Part shown: positions 1 to 11,807 of the stretch, piece after piece
How the letters are laid out: every line of letters starts with the position of its first letter
How positions within the stretch are numbered: the stretch's first letter is position 1
Assembly: GCA_964057225.1 (NCBI GenBank)
Contig: OZ059900.1
Location: 8,690,501-8,754,500 of the forward strand
Direction: 5' to 3'
From: Auanema rhodensis
Taxonomy: Eukaryota; Nematoda; Chromadorea; Rhabditida; Rhabditidae
Length of the DNA stretch: 64,000 nucleotides
Program-made: the position numbers and the translations under genes
The notes under the pieces: model-generated
What the model was told of the DNA's origin: nothing
The model's database searches: none
Seen by the model: only the letters and a program-made list of their open reading frames with translations

Positions 1-64
1 AACCCCAAAAAACCAATAATTCTTGATATTTTCGGTCCTTTTTGACCAAAGTGGTTAAAATTGA

Positions 65-76
65 ACATATATATGT
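65..76. other. 12-bp AT palindrome, polymorphic
   Basis: ACATATATATGT reads identically on both strands and recurs in most monomers. A sizeable minority of units carry ACATAAATATGT instead (for example 411-422, 771-782, 2151-2162), which breaks the symmetry. The broken form usually travels with TTGG rather than TTGA just upstream, so it marks a monomer subclass. No binding protein is inferred. Confidence 0.7.
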
Positions 77-135
77 AAAAATAGTAAAAGTTTATGAATC
101 CTGAATTTAAAATCCATATCTCAAAGGGTCTGATC

Positions 136-224
136 AAAACATACAGTTTTCACATGTTTTGTACCCAAAATCGTTGAATATATGGCGTTTTGAGCATAAA
201 AAGGCCCATATTTCAATCAGTTTT
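136..224. other. Phased A/T-tract segment (predicted curvature)
   Basis: Four- to five-base A or T runs sit at 136-139, 147-150, 157-160, 167-170, 188-191, 198-202 and 221-224. AT-only stretches at 177-183 and 208-213 fill the missing steps. Centre-to-centre spacing is close to 10-11 bp throughout, near the DNA helical repeat. A/T tracts repeated in phase with the helix are a known cause of intrinsic curvature and of rotational nucleosome positioning. The segment recurs in each monomer. The rest of the unit also has A/T tracts (7-12, 39-43, 286-289, 295-301, 315-318, 329-332, 336-339) but with less regular spacing. Confidence 0.65.
176..214. other. Imperfect dyad / potential hairpin in each monomer
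   Basis: The arms are 176-191 and 199-214 around a 7-base loop (192-198). Pairing is 176-178 with 212-214, 180-185 with 206-211, 186 with 204, and 188-191 with 199-202. Bases 179 and 205 are bulged and 187/203 is a G-G mismatch, giving 14 pairs. The element recurs every 348 bp in nearly every unit. Units with GGCAC in place of GGCCC in the right arm (for example around 8201, 10288, 12376) lose one G-C pair. Two units with a net 4-base loss (3308-3315 and 8176-8183) lose much of the left arm. Whether it extrudes as a cruciform or is only a by-product of AT-rich sequence cannot be told from the sequence alone. Confidence 0.6.
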
Positions 225-1636
225 GATATTCATGCAAAATACACGTATATGAACATTCTATGACAGTATTTCATACATTTAGTCGTTTTAGAAGAAAAAA
301 ATATGCTTAAGATCAAAAGTTTGACTGATTTTGCCAAAATGCCCTTCAATCCCCAAAAAACCAATAATTCTTGATATTTTCGGTCCTTTTTGACCAAAGT
401 GGTCAAAATTGGACATAAATATGTAAAAATAGTCAAAGTTTATGAATCCTGAATTTCAAATCCATATCTCAAAGGGTCTGATCAAAACATACAGTTTTAA
501 CATGTTTTGTACCCAAAATCGTTGAATATATGGCGTTTTGAGCATAAAAAGGCCCATATTTCAATCAGTTTCGATATTCGTGCAAAATACACCTATATCA
601 ACATTCTATGAAAGTATTTCATACATTTTGTCGTTTTAGAAGAAAAAAATATGCTTAAGATCAAAAGTTTGACTGATTTTGCCAAAATGCCCTTCAATCC
701 CCAAAAAACCAATAATTCTTGATATTTTCGGTCCTTTTTGACCAAAGTGGTTAAAATTGGACATAAATATGTAAAAATAGTCAAAGTTCATGAATCCTGA
801 ATTTCAAATCCATATCTCAAAGGGTCTGATCAAAACATACAGTTTTCACATGTTTTGTACCCAAAATCGTTGAATATATGGCGTTTTGAGCATAAAAAGG
901 CCCATATTTCAATCAGTTTTGATATTCGTGCAAAATACACCTATATCAACATTCTATGACAGTATTCCATACATTTAGTCGTTTTAGAAGAAAAAAATAT
1001 GCTTAAGATCAAAAGTTTGACTGATTTTGCCAAAATGCCCTTCAATCCCCAAAAAACCAATAATTCTTGATATTTTCGGTCCTTTTTGACCAAAGTGGTT
1101 AAAATTGGACATATATATGTAAAAATAGTCGAAGTTCATGAATCCTGAATTTCAATTCCATATCTCAAAGGGTCTGATCAAAACATACAGTTTTCACATG
1201 TTTTGTACCCAAAATCGTTGAATATATGGCGTTTTGAGCATAAAAAGGCCCATATTTCAATCAGTTTTGATATTCGTGCAAAATACACCTATATGAACAT
1301 TCTATGACAGTATTTCATACATTTAGTCGTTTTAGAAGAAAAAAATATGCTTAAGATCAAAAGTTTGACTGATTTAGCCAAAATGCCCTTCAAACCCCAA
1401 AAAACCAATAATTCTTGATATTTTCGGTCCTTTTTGACCAAAGTTGTTAAAATTGAACATATATATGTGAAAATAGTCAAAGTTTATGAATCCTGAATTT
1501 GAAATCCATTTCTCAAAGGGTCTGATCAAAACATACAGTTTTCACATGTTTTGTACCCAAAATCGTTGAATATATGGCGTTTTGAGCATAAAAAGGCCCA
1601 TATTTCAATCAGTTTTGATATTCGTGCAAAATACAC

Positions 1637-2680
1637 GTATATGAACATTTTATGACAGTATTTCATACATTTAGTCGTTTTAGAAGAAAAAAATATGCTT
1701 AAGATCAAAAGTTTGACTGATTTTGCCAAAATGCCCTTCAATCCCCAAAAAACCAATAATTCTTGATATTTTCGGTCCTTTTTGACCAAAGTGGTCAAAA
1801 TTGGACGTAAATATGTAAAAATAGTCAAAGTTTATGAATCCTGAATTTCAAATCCATATCTCAAAGGGTCTGATCAAAACATACAGTTTTCACATGTTTT
1901 GTACCCAAAATCGTTGAATATATGGCGTTTTGAGCATAAAAAGGCCCATATTTCAATCAGTTTTGATATTCGTGCAAAATACACGTATATGAACATTCTA
2001 TGACAGTATTTCATACATTTAGTCGTTTTAGAAGAAAAAAATATGCTTAAGATCAAAAGTTTGACTGATTTTGCCAAAATGCCCTTCAATCCCCAAAAAA
2101 CCAATAATTCTTGATATTTTCGGTCCTTTTTGACCAAAGTGGTCAAAATTGGACATAAATATGTAAAAATAGTCAAAGTTTATGAATCCTGAATTTCAAA
2201 TCCATATCTCAAAGGGTCTGATCAAAACATACAGTTTTCACATGTTTTGTACCCAAAATCGTTGAATATATGGCGTTTTGAGCATAAAAAGGCCCATATT
2301 TCAATCAGTTTTGATATTCGTGCAAAATACACGTATATGAACATTCTATGACAGTATTTCATACATTTAGTCGTTTTAGAAGAAAAAAATATGCTTAAGA
2401 TCAAAAGTTTGACTGATTTTGCCAAAATGCCCTTCAATCCCCAAAAAACCAATAATTCTTGATATTTTCGGTCCTTTTTGACCAAAGTGGTCAAAATTGG
2501 ACATAAATATGTAAAAATAGTCAAAGTTTATGAATCCTGAATTTCAAATCCATATCTCAAAGGGTCTGATCAAAACATACAGTTTTCACATGTTTTGTAC
2601 CCAAAATCGTTGAATATATGGCGTTTTGAGCATAAAAAGGCCCATATTTCAATCAGTTTCGATATTCGTGCAAAATACAC
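1637..2680. repeat. Run of three GTATAT-type monomers
   Basis: Three consecutive units (1637, 1985, 2333) carry G instead of C in the CCTATAT landmark together with TTGCC, CAATCCCC and GGTCAAAATTGG. The same trio is found at 6505, 6853 and 7201 inside copy 2. Within the trio, the first unit has ATTTTATG and GGACGTAAA while the other two are essentially alike. This points to a single-monomer duplication that preceded the 14-monomer duplication. The C-to-G change removes a minus-strand TAG and is the sole reason these units show a longer reading frame. Confidence 0.85.
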
Positions 2681-3307
2681 CTATATCAACATTCTATGAC
2701 AGTATTCCATACATTTAGTCGTTTTAGAAGAAAAAAATATGCTTAAGATCAAAAGTTTGACTGATTTTGCCAAAATGCCCTTCAATCCCCAAAAAACCAA
2801 TAATTCTTGATATTTTCGGTCCTTTTTGACCAAAGTGGTTAAAATTGGACATATATATGTAAAAATAGTCAAAGTTTATGAATCCTGAATTTCAAATCCA
2901 TATCTCAAAGGGTCTGATCAAAACATACAGTTTTCACATGTTTTGTACCCAAAATCGTTGAATATATGGCGTTTTGAGCATAAAAAGGCCCATATTTCAA
3001 TCAGTTTTGATATTCGTGCAAAATACACCTATATGAACATTCTATGACAGTATTTCAAACATTTAGTCGTTTTAGAAGAAAAAAATATGCTTAAGATCAA
3101 AAGTTTGACTGATTTTGCCAAAATGCCCTTCAATCCCCAAAAAACCAATAATTCTTGATATTTTCGGTCCTTTTTGACCAAAGTGGTTAAAATTGAACAT
3201 ATATATGTAAAAATAGTCAAAGTTTATGAATCCTGAATTTCAAATCCATATCTCAAAGGGTCTGATCAAAACATACAGTTTTCACATGTTTTGTACCCAA
3301 AATCGTT

Positions 3308-3315
3308 GAATAACG
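3308..3315. other. Net 4-base loss in the monomer dyad
   Basis: GAATAACG replaces the 12-base GAATATATGGCG, shortening this unit to 344 bp. The same allele at 8176-8183, 4868 bp away, shows that it predates the 14-monomer duplication. The same two units also carry GGCAC instead of GGCCC in the opposite arm, so both halves of the dyad are altered together. Confidence 0.92.
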
Positions 3316-4868
3316 TTTTGAGCATAAAAAGGCACATATTTCAATCAGTTTTGATATTCGTGCAAAATACACCTATATGAACATTCTATGACAGTATTTC
3401 ATACATTTAGTCGTTTTAGAAGAAAAAAATATGCTTAAGATCAAAAGTTTGACTGATTTAGCCAAAATGTCCTTCAAACCCCAAAAAACCAATAATTCTT
3501 GATATTTTCGGTCCTTTTTGACCAAAGTGGTTAAAATTGAATATATATATGTGAAAATAGTCAAAGTTTATGAATCCTGAATTTCAAATTCATATCTCAA
3601 AGGGTCTGATCAAAACATACAGTTTTCACATGTTTTGTACCCAAAATCGTTGAATATATGGCGTTTTGAGCATAAAAAGGCCCATATTTCAATCAGTTTT
3701 GATATTCGTGCAAAATACACCTATATCAACATTCTATGACAGTATTCCATACATTTAGTCGTTTTAGAAGAAAAAAATATGCTTAAGATCAAAAGTTTGA
3801 CTGATTTAGCCAAAATGCCCTTCAAACCCCAAAAAACCAATAATTCTTGATATTTTCGGTCCTTTTTGACCAAAGTGGTTAAAATTGAACATATATATGT
3901 AAAAATAGTCAAAGTTTATGAATCCTGAATTTCAAATCCATATCTCAAAGGGTCTGATCAAAACATACAGTTTTCACATGTTTTGTACCCAAAATCGTTG
4001 AATATATGGCGTTTTGAGCATAAAAAGGCCCATATTTCAATCAGTTTTGATATTCGTGCAAAATACACCTATATGAACATTCTATGACAGTATTTCATAC
4101 ATTTAGTCGTTTTAGAAGAAAAAAATATGCTTAAGATCAAAAGTTTGACTGATTTAGCCAAAATGCCCTTCAAACCCCAAAAAACCAATAATTCTTGATA
4201 TTTTCGGTCCTTTTTGACCAAAGTGGTTAAAATTGAACATATATATGTGAAAATAGTCAAAGTTTATGAATCCTGAATTTCAAATCCATATCTCAAAGGG
4301 TCTGATCAAAACATACAGTTTTCACATGTTTTGTACCCAAAATCGTTGAATATATGGCGTTTTGAGCATAAAAAGGCCCATATTTCAATCAGTTTTGATA
4401 TTCGTGCAAAATACACCTACATCAACATTCTATGACAGTATTCCATACATTTAGTCGTTTTAGAAGAAAAAAACATGCTTAAGATCAAAAGTTTGACTGA
4501 TTTAGCCAAAATGCCCTTCAAACCCCAAAAAACCAATAATTCTTGATATTTTCGGTCCTTTTTGACCAAAGTGGTTAAAATTGGACATATATATGTAGAA
4601 ATAGTCGAAGTTTATGAATCCTGAATTTCAAATCCATATCTCAAAGGGTCTGATCAAAACATACAGTTTTCACATGTTTTGTACCCAAAATCGTTGAATA
4701 TATGGCGTTTTGAGCATAAAAAGGCCCATATTTCAATCAGTTTTGATATTCGTGCAAAATACACCTATATGAACATTCTATGACAGTATTTCATACATTT
4801 AGTCGTTTTAGAAGAAAAAAATATGCTTAAGATCAAAAGTTTGACTGACTTAGCCAAAATGCCCTTCA

Positions 4869-7800
4869 AACCCCAAAAAACCAATAATTCTTGATATTTT
4901 CGGTCCTTTTTGACCAAAGTGGTTAAAATTGAACATATATATGTAAAAATAGTAAAAGTTTATGAATCCTGAATTTAAAATCCATATCTCAAAGGGTCTG
5001 ATCAAAACATACAGTTTTCACATGTTTTGTACCCAAAATCGTTGAATATATGGCGTTTTGAGCATAAAAAGGCCCATATTTCAATCAGTTTTGATATTCA
5101 TGCAAAATACACGTATATGAACATTCTATGACAGTATTTCATACATTTAGTCGTTTTAGAAGAAAAAAATATGCTTAAGATCAAAAGTTTGACTGATTTT
5201 GCCAAAATGCCCTTCAATCCCCAAAAAACCAATAATTCTTGATATTTTCGGTCCTTTTTGACCAAAGTGGTCAAAATTGGACATAAATATGTAAAAATAG
5301 TCAAAGTTTATGAATCCTGAATTTCAAATCCATATCTCAAAGGGTCTGATCAAAACATACAGTTTTAACATGTTTTGTACCCAAAATCGTTGAATATATG
5401 GCGTTTTGAGCATAAAAAGGCCCATATTTCAATCAGTTTCGATATTCGTGCAAAATACACCTATATCAACATTCTATGACAGTATTCCATACATTTAGTC
5501 GTTTTAGAAGAAAAAAATATGCTTAAGATCAAAAGTTTGACTGATTTTGCCAAAATGCCCTTCAATCCCCAAAAAACCAATAATTCTTGATATTTTCGGT
5601 CCTTTTTGACCAAAGTGGTTAAAATTGGACATAAATATGTAAAAATAGTCAAAGTTCATGAATCCTGAATTTCAAATCCATATCTCAAAGGGTCTGATCA
5701 AAACATACAGTTTTCACATGTTTTGTACCCAAAATCGTTGAATATATGGCGTTTTGAGCATAAAAAGGCCCATATTTCAATCAGTTTCGATATTCGTGCA
5801 AAATACACCTATATCAACATTCTATGACAGTATTCCATACATTTAGTCGTTTTAGAAGAAAAAAATATGCTTAAGATCAAAAGTTTGACTGATTTTGCCA
5901 AAATGCCCTTCAATCCCCAAAAAACCAATAATTCTTGATATTTTCGGTCCTTTTTGACCAAAGTGGTTAAAATTGGACATATATATGTGAAAATAGTCGA
6001 AGTTCATGAATCCTGAATTTCAATTCCATATCTCAAAGGGTCTGATCAAAACATACAGTTTTCACATGTTTTGTACCCAAAATCGTTGAATATATGGCGT
6101 TTTGAGCATAAAAAGGCCCATATTTCAATCAGTTTTGATATTCGTGCAAAATACACCTATATGAACATTCTATGACAGTATTTCATACATTTAGTCGTTT
6201 TAGAAGAGAAAAATATGCTTAAGATCAAAAGTTTGACTGATTTAGCCAAAATGCCCTTCAAACCCCAAAAAACCAATAATTCTTGATATTTTCGGTCCTT
6301 TTTGACCAAAGTTGTTAAAATTGAACATATATATGTGAAAATAGTCAAAGTTTATGAATCCTGAATTTGAAATCCATATCTCAAAGGGTCTGATCAAAAC
6401 ATACAGTTTTCACATGTTTTGTACCCAAAATCGTTGAATATATGGCGTTTTGAGCATAAAAAGGCCCATATTTCAATCAGTTTTGATATTCGTGCAAAAT
6501 ACACGTATATGAACATTTTATGACAGTATTTCATACATTTAGTCGTTTTAGAAGAAAAAAATATGCTTAAGATCAAAAGTTTGACTGATTTTGCCAAAAT
6601 GCCCTTCAATCCCCAAAAAACCAATAATTCTTGATATTTTCGGTCCTTTTTGACCAAAGTGGTCAAAATTGGACGTAAATATGTAAAAATAGTCAAAGTT
6701 TATGAATCCTGAATTTCAAATCCATATCTCAAAGGGTCTGATCAAAACATACAGTTTTCACATGTTTTGTACCCAAAATCGTTGAATATATGGCGTTTTG
6801 AGCATAAAAAGGCCCATATTTCAATCAGTTTTGATATTCGTGCAAAATACACGTATATGAACATTCTATGACAGTATTTCATACATTTAGTCGTTTTAGA
6901 AGAAAAAAATATGCTTAAGATCAAAAGTTTGACTGATTTTGCCAAAATGCCCTTCAATCCCCAAAAAACCAATAATTCTTGATATTTTCGGTCCTTTTTG
7001 ACCAAAGTGGTCAAAATTGGACATAAATATGTAAAAATAGTCAAAGTTTATGAATCCTGAATTTCAAATCCATATCTCAAAGGGTCTGATCAAAACATAC
7101 AGTTTTCACATGTTTTGTACCCAAAATCGTTGAATATATGGCGTTTTGAGCATAAAAAGGCCCATATTTCAATCAGTTTTGATATTCGTGCAAAATACAC
7201 GTATATGAACATTCTATGACAGTATTTCATACATTTAGTCGTTTTAGAAGAAAAAAATATGCTTAAGATCAAAAGTTTGACTGATTTTGCCAAAATGCCC
7301 TTCAATCCCCAAAAAACCAATAATTCTTGATATTTTCGGTCCTTTTTGACCAAAGTGGTCAAAATTGGACATAAATATGTAAAAATAGTCAAAGTTTATG
7401 AATCCTGAATTTCAAATCCATATCTCAAAGGGTCTGATCAAAACATACAGTTTTCACATGTTTTGTACCCAAAATCGTTGAATATATGGCGTTTTGAGCA
7501 TAAAAAGGCCCATATTTCAATCAGTTTCGATATTCGTGCAAAATACACCTATATCAACATTCTATGACAGTATTCCATACATTTAGTCGTTTTAGAAGAA
7601 AAAAATATGCTTAAGATCAAAAGTTTGACTGATTTTGCCAAAATGCCCTTCAATCCCCAAAAAACCAATAATTCTTGATATTTTCGGTCCTTTTTGACCA
7701 AAGTGGTTAAAATTGGACATATATATGTAAAAATAGTCAAAGTTTATGAATCCTGAATTTCAAATCCATATCTCAAAGGGTCTGATCAAAACATACAGTT

Positions 7801-8936
7801 TTCACATGTTTTGTACCCAAAATCGTTGAATATATGGCGTTTTGAGCATAAAAAGGCCCATATTTCAATCAGTTTTGATATTCGTGCAAAATACACCTAT
7901 ATGAACATTCTATGACAGTATTTCAAACATTTAGTCGTTTTAGAAGAAAAAAATATGCTTAAGATCAAAAGTTTGACTGATTTTGCCAAAATGCCCTTCA
8001 ATCCCCAAAAAACCAATAATTCTTGATATTTTCGGTCCTTTTTGACCAAAGTGGTTAAAATTGAACATATATATGTAAAAATAGTCAAAGTTTATGAATC
8101 CTGAATTTCAAATCCATATCTCAAAGGGTCTGATCAAAACATACAGTTTTCACATGTTTTGTACCCAAAATCGTTGAATAACGTTTTGAGCATAAAAAGG
8201 CACATATTTCAATCAGTTTTGATATTCGTGCAAAATACACCTATATGAACATTCTATGACAGTATTTCATACATTTAGTCGTTTTAGAAGAAAAAAATAT
8301 GCTTAAGATCAAAAGTTTGACTGATTTAGCCAAAATGTCCTTCAAACCCCAAAAAACCAATAATTCTTGATATTTTCGGTCCTTTTTGACCAAAGTGGTT
8401 AAAATTGAATATATATATGTGAAAATAGTCAAAGTTTATGAATCCTGAATTTCAAATTCATATCTCAAAGGGTCTGATCAAAACATACAGTTTTCACATG
8501 TTTTGTACCCAAAATCGTTGAATATATGGCGTTTTGAGCATAAAAAGGCCCATATTTCAATCAGTTTTGATATTCGTGCAAAATACACCTATATCAACAT
8601 TCTATGACAGTATTCCATACATTTAGTCGTTTTAGAAGAAAAAAATATGCTTAAGATCAAAAGTTTGACTGATTTAGCCAAAATGCCCTTCAAACCCCAA
8701 AAAACCAATAATTCTTGATATTTTCGGTCCTTTTTGACCAAAGTGGTTAAAATTGAACATATATATGTAAAAATAGTCAAAGTTTATGAATCCTGAATTT
8801 CAAATCCATATCTCAAAGGGTCTGATCAAAACATACAGTTTTCACATGTTTTGTACCCAAAATCGTTGAATATATGGCGTTTTGAGCATAAAAAGGCCCA
8901 TATTTCAATCAGTTTTGATATTCGTGCAAAATACAC
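4869..8936. repeat. 14-monomer higher-order repeat, copy 2 (partial)
   Basis: Matches 1-4068 at a 4868-bp offset. The match ends between about 8780 and 8937: the unit starting at 8937 has GTATAT and CAATCCCC where its expected partner at 4069 has CTATAT and CAAACCCC. The junction has no foreign sequence and falls in a stretch shared by all monomers, as expected for unequal exchange or template switching between repeats. Confidence 0.9.
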
Positions 8937-9700
8937 GTATATGAACATTCTATGACAGTATTTCATACATTTAGTCGTTTTAGAAGAAAAAAATATGCTT
9001 AAGATCAAAAGTTTGACTGATTTTGCCAAAATGCCCTTCAATCCCCAAAAAACCAATAATTCTTGATATTTTCGGTCCTTTTTGACCAAAGTGGTCAAAA
9101 TTGGACATAAATATGTAAAAATAGTCAAAGTTTATGAATCCTGAATTTCAAATCCATATCTCAAAGGGTCTGATCAAAACATACAGTTTTCACATGTTTT
9201 GTACCCAAAATCGTTGAATATATGGCGTTTTGAGCATAAAAAGGCCCATATTTCAATCAGTTTCGATATTCGTGCAAAATACACCTATATCAACATTCTA
9301 TGACAGTATTCCATACATTTAGTCGTTTTAGAAGAAAAAAATATGCTTAAGATCAAAAGTTTGACTGATTTTGCCAAAATGCCCTTCAATCCCCAAAAAA
9401 CCAATAATTCTTGATATTTTCGGTCCTTTTTGACCAAAGTGGTTAAAATTGGACATATATATGTAAAAATAGTCAAAGTTTATGAATCCTGAATTTCAAA
9501 TCCATATCTCAAAGGGTCTGATCAAAACATACAGTTTTCACATGTTTTGTACCCAAAATCGTTGAATATATGGCGTTTTGAGCATAAAAAGGCCCATATT
9601 TCAATCAGTTTTGATATTCGTGCAAAATACACCTATATGAACATTCTATGACAGTATTTCAAACATTTAGTCGTTTTAGAAGAAAAAAATATGCTTAAGA
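8826..9700. repeat. Secondary copy of 7090-7964 (five-monomer offset)
   Basis: Units at 8937, 9285 and 9633 repeat the marker order of 7201, 7549 and 7897 (GTATAT unit, CTATATCAAC unit, AAACATTT unit) at an offset of 1736 bp, equal to 5 x 348 minus 4. The match ends between about 9662 and 9719, where TTAGCC/CAAACCCC replaces TTTGCC/CAATCCCC. The offset includes the 4-base loss, so this copying took place after, or across, that deletion. Confidence 0.85.
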
Positions 9701-9719
9701 TCAAAAGTTTGACTGATTT

Positions 9720-11807
9720 AGCCAAAATGCCCTTCAAACCCCAAAAAACCAATAATTCTTGATATTTTCGGTCCTTTTTGACCAAAGTGGTTAGAATTGG
9801 ACATATATATGTAGAAATAGTCGAAGTTTATGAATCCTGAATTTCAAATGCATATCTCAAAGGGTCTGATCAAAACATACCGTTTTCACATGTTTTGTAC
9901 CCAAAATCGTTGAATATATGGCGTTTTGAGCATAAAAAGGCCCATATTTCAATCAGTTTTGATATTCGTGCAAAATACACCTATATGAACATTCTTTGAC
10001 AGTATTTCGTACATTTAGTCGTTTTAGAAGAAAAAAATATGCTTAAGATCAAAAGTTTGACTGATTTTGCCAAAATGCCCTTCAAACCCCAAAAAACCAA
10101 TAATTCTTGATATTTTCGGTCCTTTTTGACCAAAGTGGTTAAAATTGGACATATATATGTGAAAATAGTCGAAGTTTATGAATCCTGAATTTCAAATCCA
10201 TATCTCAAAGGGTCTGATCAAAACATACAGTTTTCACATGTTTTGTACCCAAAATCGTTGAATATATGGCGTTTTGAGCATAAAAAGGCACATATTTCAA
10301 TCAGTTTTGATATTCGTGCAAAATACACCTATATGAACATTCTATGACAGTATTTCATACATTTAGTCGTTTTAGAAGAAAAAAATATGCTTAAGATCAA
10401 AAGTTTGACTGATTTAGCCAAAATGTCCTTCAAACCCCAAAAAACCAATAATTCTTGATATTTTCGGTCCTTTTTGACCAAAGTGGTTAAAATTGAACAT
10501 ATATATGTGAAAATAGTCAAAGTTTATGAATCCTGAATTTCAAATTCATATCTCAAAGGGTCTGATCAAAACATACAGTTTTCACATGTTTTGTACCCAA
10601 AATCGTTGAATATATGGCGTTTTGAGCATAAAAAGGCCCATATTTCAATCAGTTTTGATATTCGTGCAAAATACACCTATATCAACATTCTATGACAGTA
10701 TTCCATACATTTAGTCGTTTTAGAAGAAAAAAATATGCTTAAGATCAAAAGTTTGACTGATTTAGCCAAAATGCCCTTCAAACCCCAAAAAACCAATAAT
10801 TCTTGATATTTTCGGTCCTTTTTGACCAAAGTGGTTAAAATTGAACATATATATGTAAAAATAGTCAAAGTTTATGAATCCTGAATTTCAAATCCATATC
10901 TCAAAGGGTCTGATCAAAACATACAGTTTTCACATGTTTTGTACCCAAAATCGTTGAATATATGGCGTTTTGAGCATAAAAAGGCCCATATTTCAATCAG
11001 TTTTGATATTCGTGCAAAATACACCTATATGAACATTCTATGACAGTATTCCATACATTTAGTCGTTTTAGAAGAAAAAAATATGCTTAAGATCAAAAGT
11101 TTGACTGATTTAGCCAAAATGCCCTTCAAACCCCAAAAAACCAATAATTCTTGATATTTTCGGTCCTTTTTGACCAAAGTGGTTAAAATTGAACATATAT
11201 ATGTAAAAATAGTCAAAGTTTATGAATCCTGAATTTCAAATCCATATCTCAAAGGGTCTGATCAAAACATACAGTTTTCACATGTTTTGTACCCAAAATC
11301 GTTGAATATATGGCGTTTTGAGCATAAAAAGGCCCATATTTCAATCAGTTTTGATATTCGTGCAAAATACACCTATATGAACATTCTATGACAGTATTTC
11401 ATACATTTAGTCGTTTTAGAAGAAAAAAATATGCTTAAGATCAAAAGTTTGACTGATTTAGCCAAAATGCCCTTCAAACCCCAAAAAACCAATAATTCTT
11501 GATATTTTCGGTCCTTTTTGACCAAAGTGGTTAAAATTGAACATATATATGTGAAAATAGTCAAAGTTTATGAATCCTGAATTTCAAATCCATATCTCAA
11601 AGGGTCTGATCAAAACATACAGTTTTCACATGTTTTGTACCCAAAATCGTTGAATATATGGCGTTTTGAGCATAAAAAGGCCCATATTTCAATCAGTTTT
11701 GATATTCGTGCAAAATACACTTATATCAACATTCTATGACAGTATTCCATACATTTAGTCGTTTTAGAAGAAAAAAATATGCTTAAGATCAAAAGTTTGA
11801 CTGATTT
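9720..11807. repeat. 6-monomer higher-order repeat, copy 1
   Basis: Repeats at an offset of 2088 bp (6 x 348). Shared markers are TTAGAATTGG at 9791/11879, AAATGCAT near 9847/11935, TTTGACAGTATTTCGTAC near 9996/12084, GGCACATAT near 10288/12376 and ATGTCC near 10423/12511. A private difference is TACCGTTTTC at 9889 in copy 1 against TACAGTTTTC in copy 2. Confidence 0.9.

Larger units (their letters stand above)
1..348. repeat. Representative satellite monomer (348 bp)
   Basis: One unit in window phase, about 105 G+C in 348 bp (about 30%). Landmarks in order are: C4A6 block (3-12), GGTC/GACC short inverted repeat (35-48), 12-bp AT palindrome (65-76), TGATCA (131-136), a phased A/T-tract segment (136-224), an imperfect dyad (176-214), a TTCG at about 229-232 in most units (here TTCA), an A-rich block (291-301) and CTTAAG (306-311). 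A typical unit has about five CpG sites. This first unit carries uncommon states: G instead of C at 245 and CATG instead of CGTG at 231-234. Orientation is arbitrary because no transcript direction is known. Confidence 0.97.
1..4868. repeat. 14-monomer higher-order repeat, copy 1
   Basis: This segment is repeated at an offset of 4868 bp (14 x 348 minus 4). Matching rare markers include CATG instead of CGTG at 231/5099, the AAGTTGTT variant near 1441/6309, GGACGTAAA at 1803/6671, AAACATTT at 3057/7925, the net 4-base loss at 3308/8176 and the TTGAATATAT variant near 3537/8405. Private differences exist, such as a cluster of three substitutions around 620-640 that is absent around 5488-5508, and CCATTTCTC at 1506 against CCATATCTC at 6374. 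Identity extends from base 1 to about 3.96-4.06 kb; the last two to three monomers have no counterpart in copy 2. The left boundary is outside the window. Confidence 0.92.

Noticed and set aside
35-48. GGTC-N6-GACC as a terminator or operator
   Set aside because: A four-base stem with a T-rich loop in eukaryote-like satellite DNA with no adjacent gene has no support as a regulatory element.
186-204. CATAAAAAGG (195-204) as a TATA-box promoter
   Set aside because: A TATA-like string is expected by chance at 70% A+T, and there is no associated gene or initiator. Satellite transcription cannot be inferred from it.
225-245. CENP-B box in the TTCGTGCAAAATACACC region of the monomer
   Set aside because: The TTCG and the following A fit the first half of the canonical motif, but the required CGGG at the 3' end is absent, so it is at best a degenerate match expected by chance.
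1526-2524. Three consecutive 100-codon minus-strand ORFs as a possible small-protein gene family
   Set aside because: They start at TTG, exist only because one C-to-G change in the repeat removes a TAG, and repeat at the monomer period. Neighbouring units lose the frame by single-base changes. No domain or expression signal is visible.
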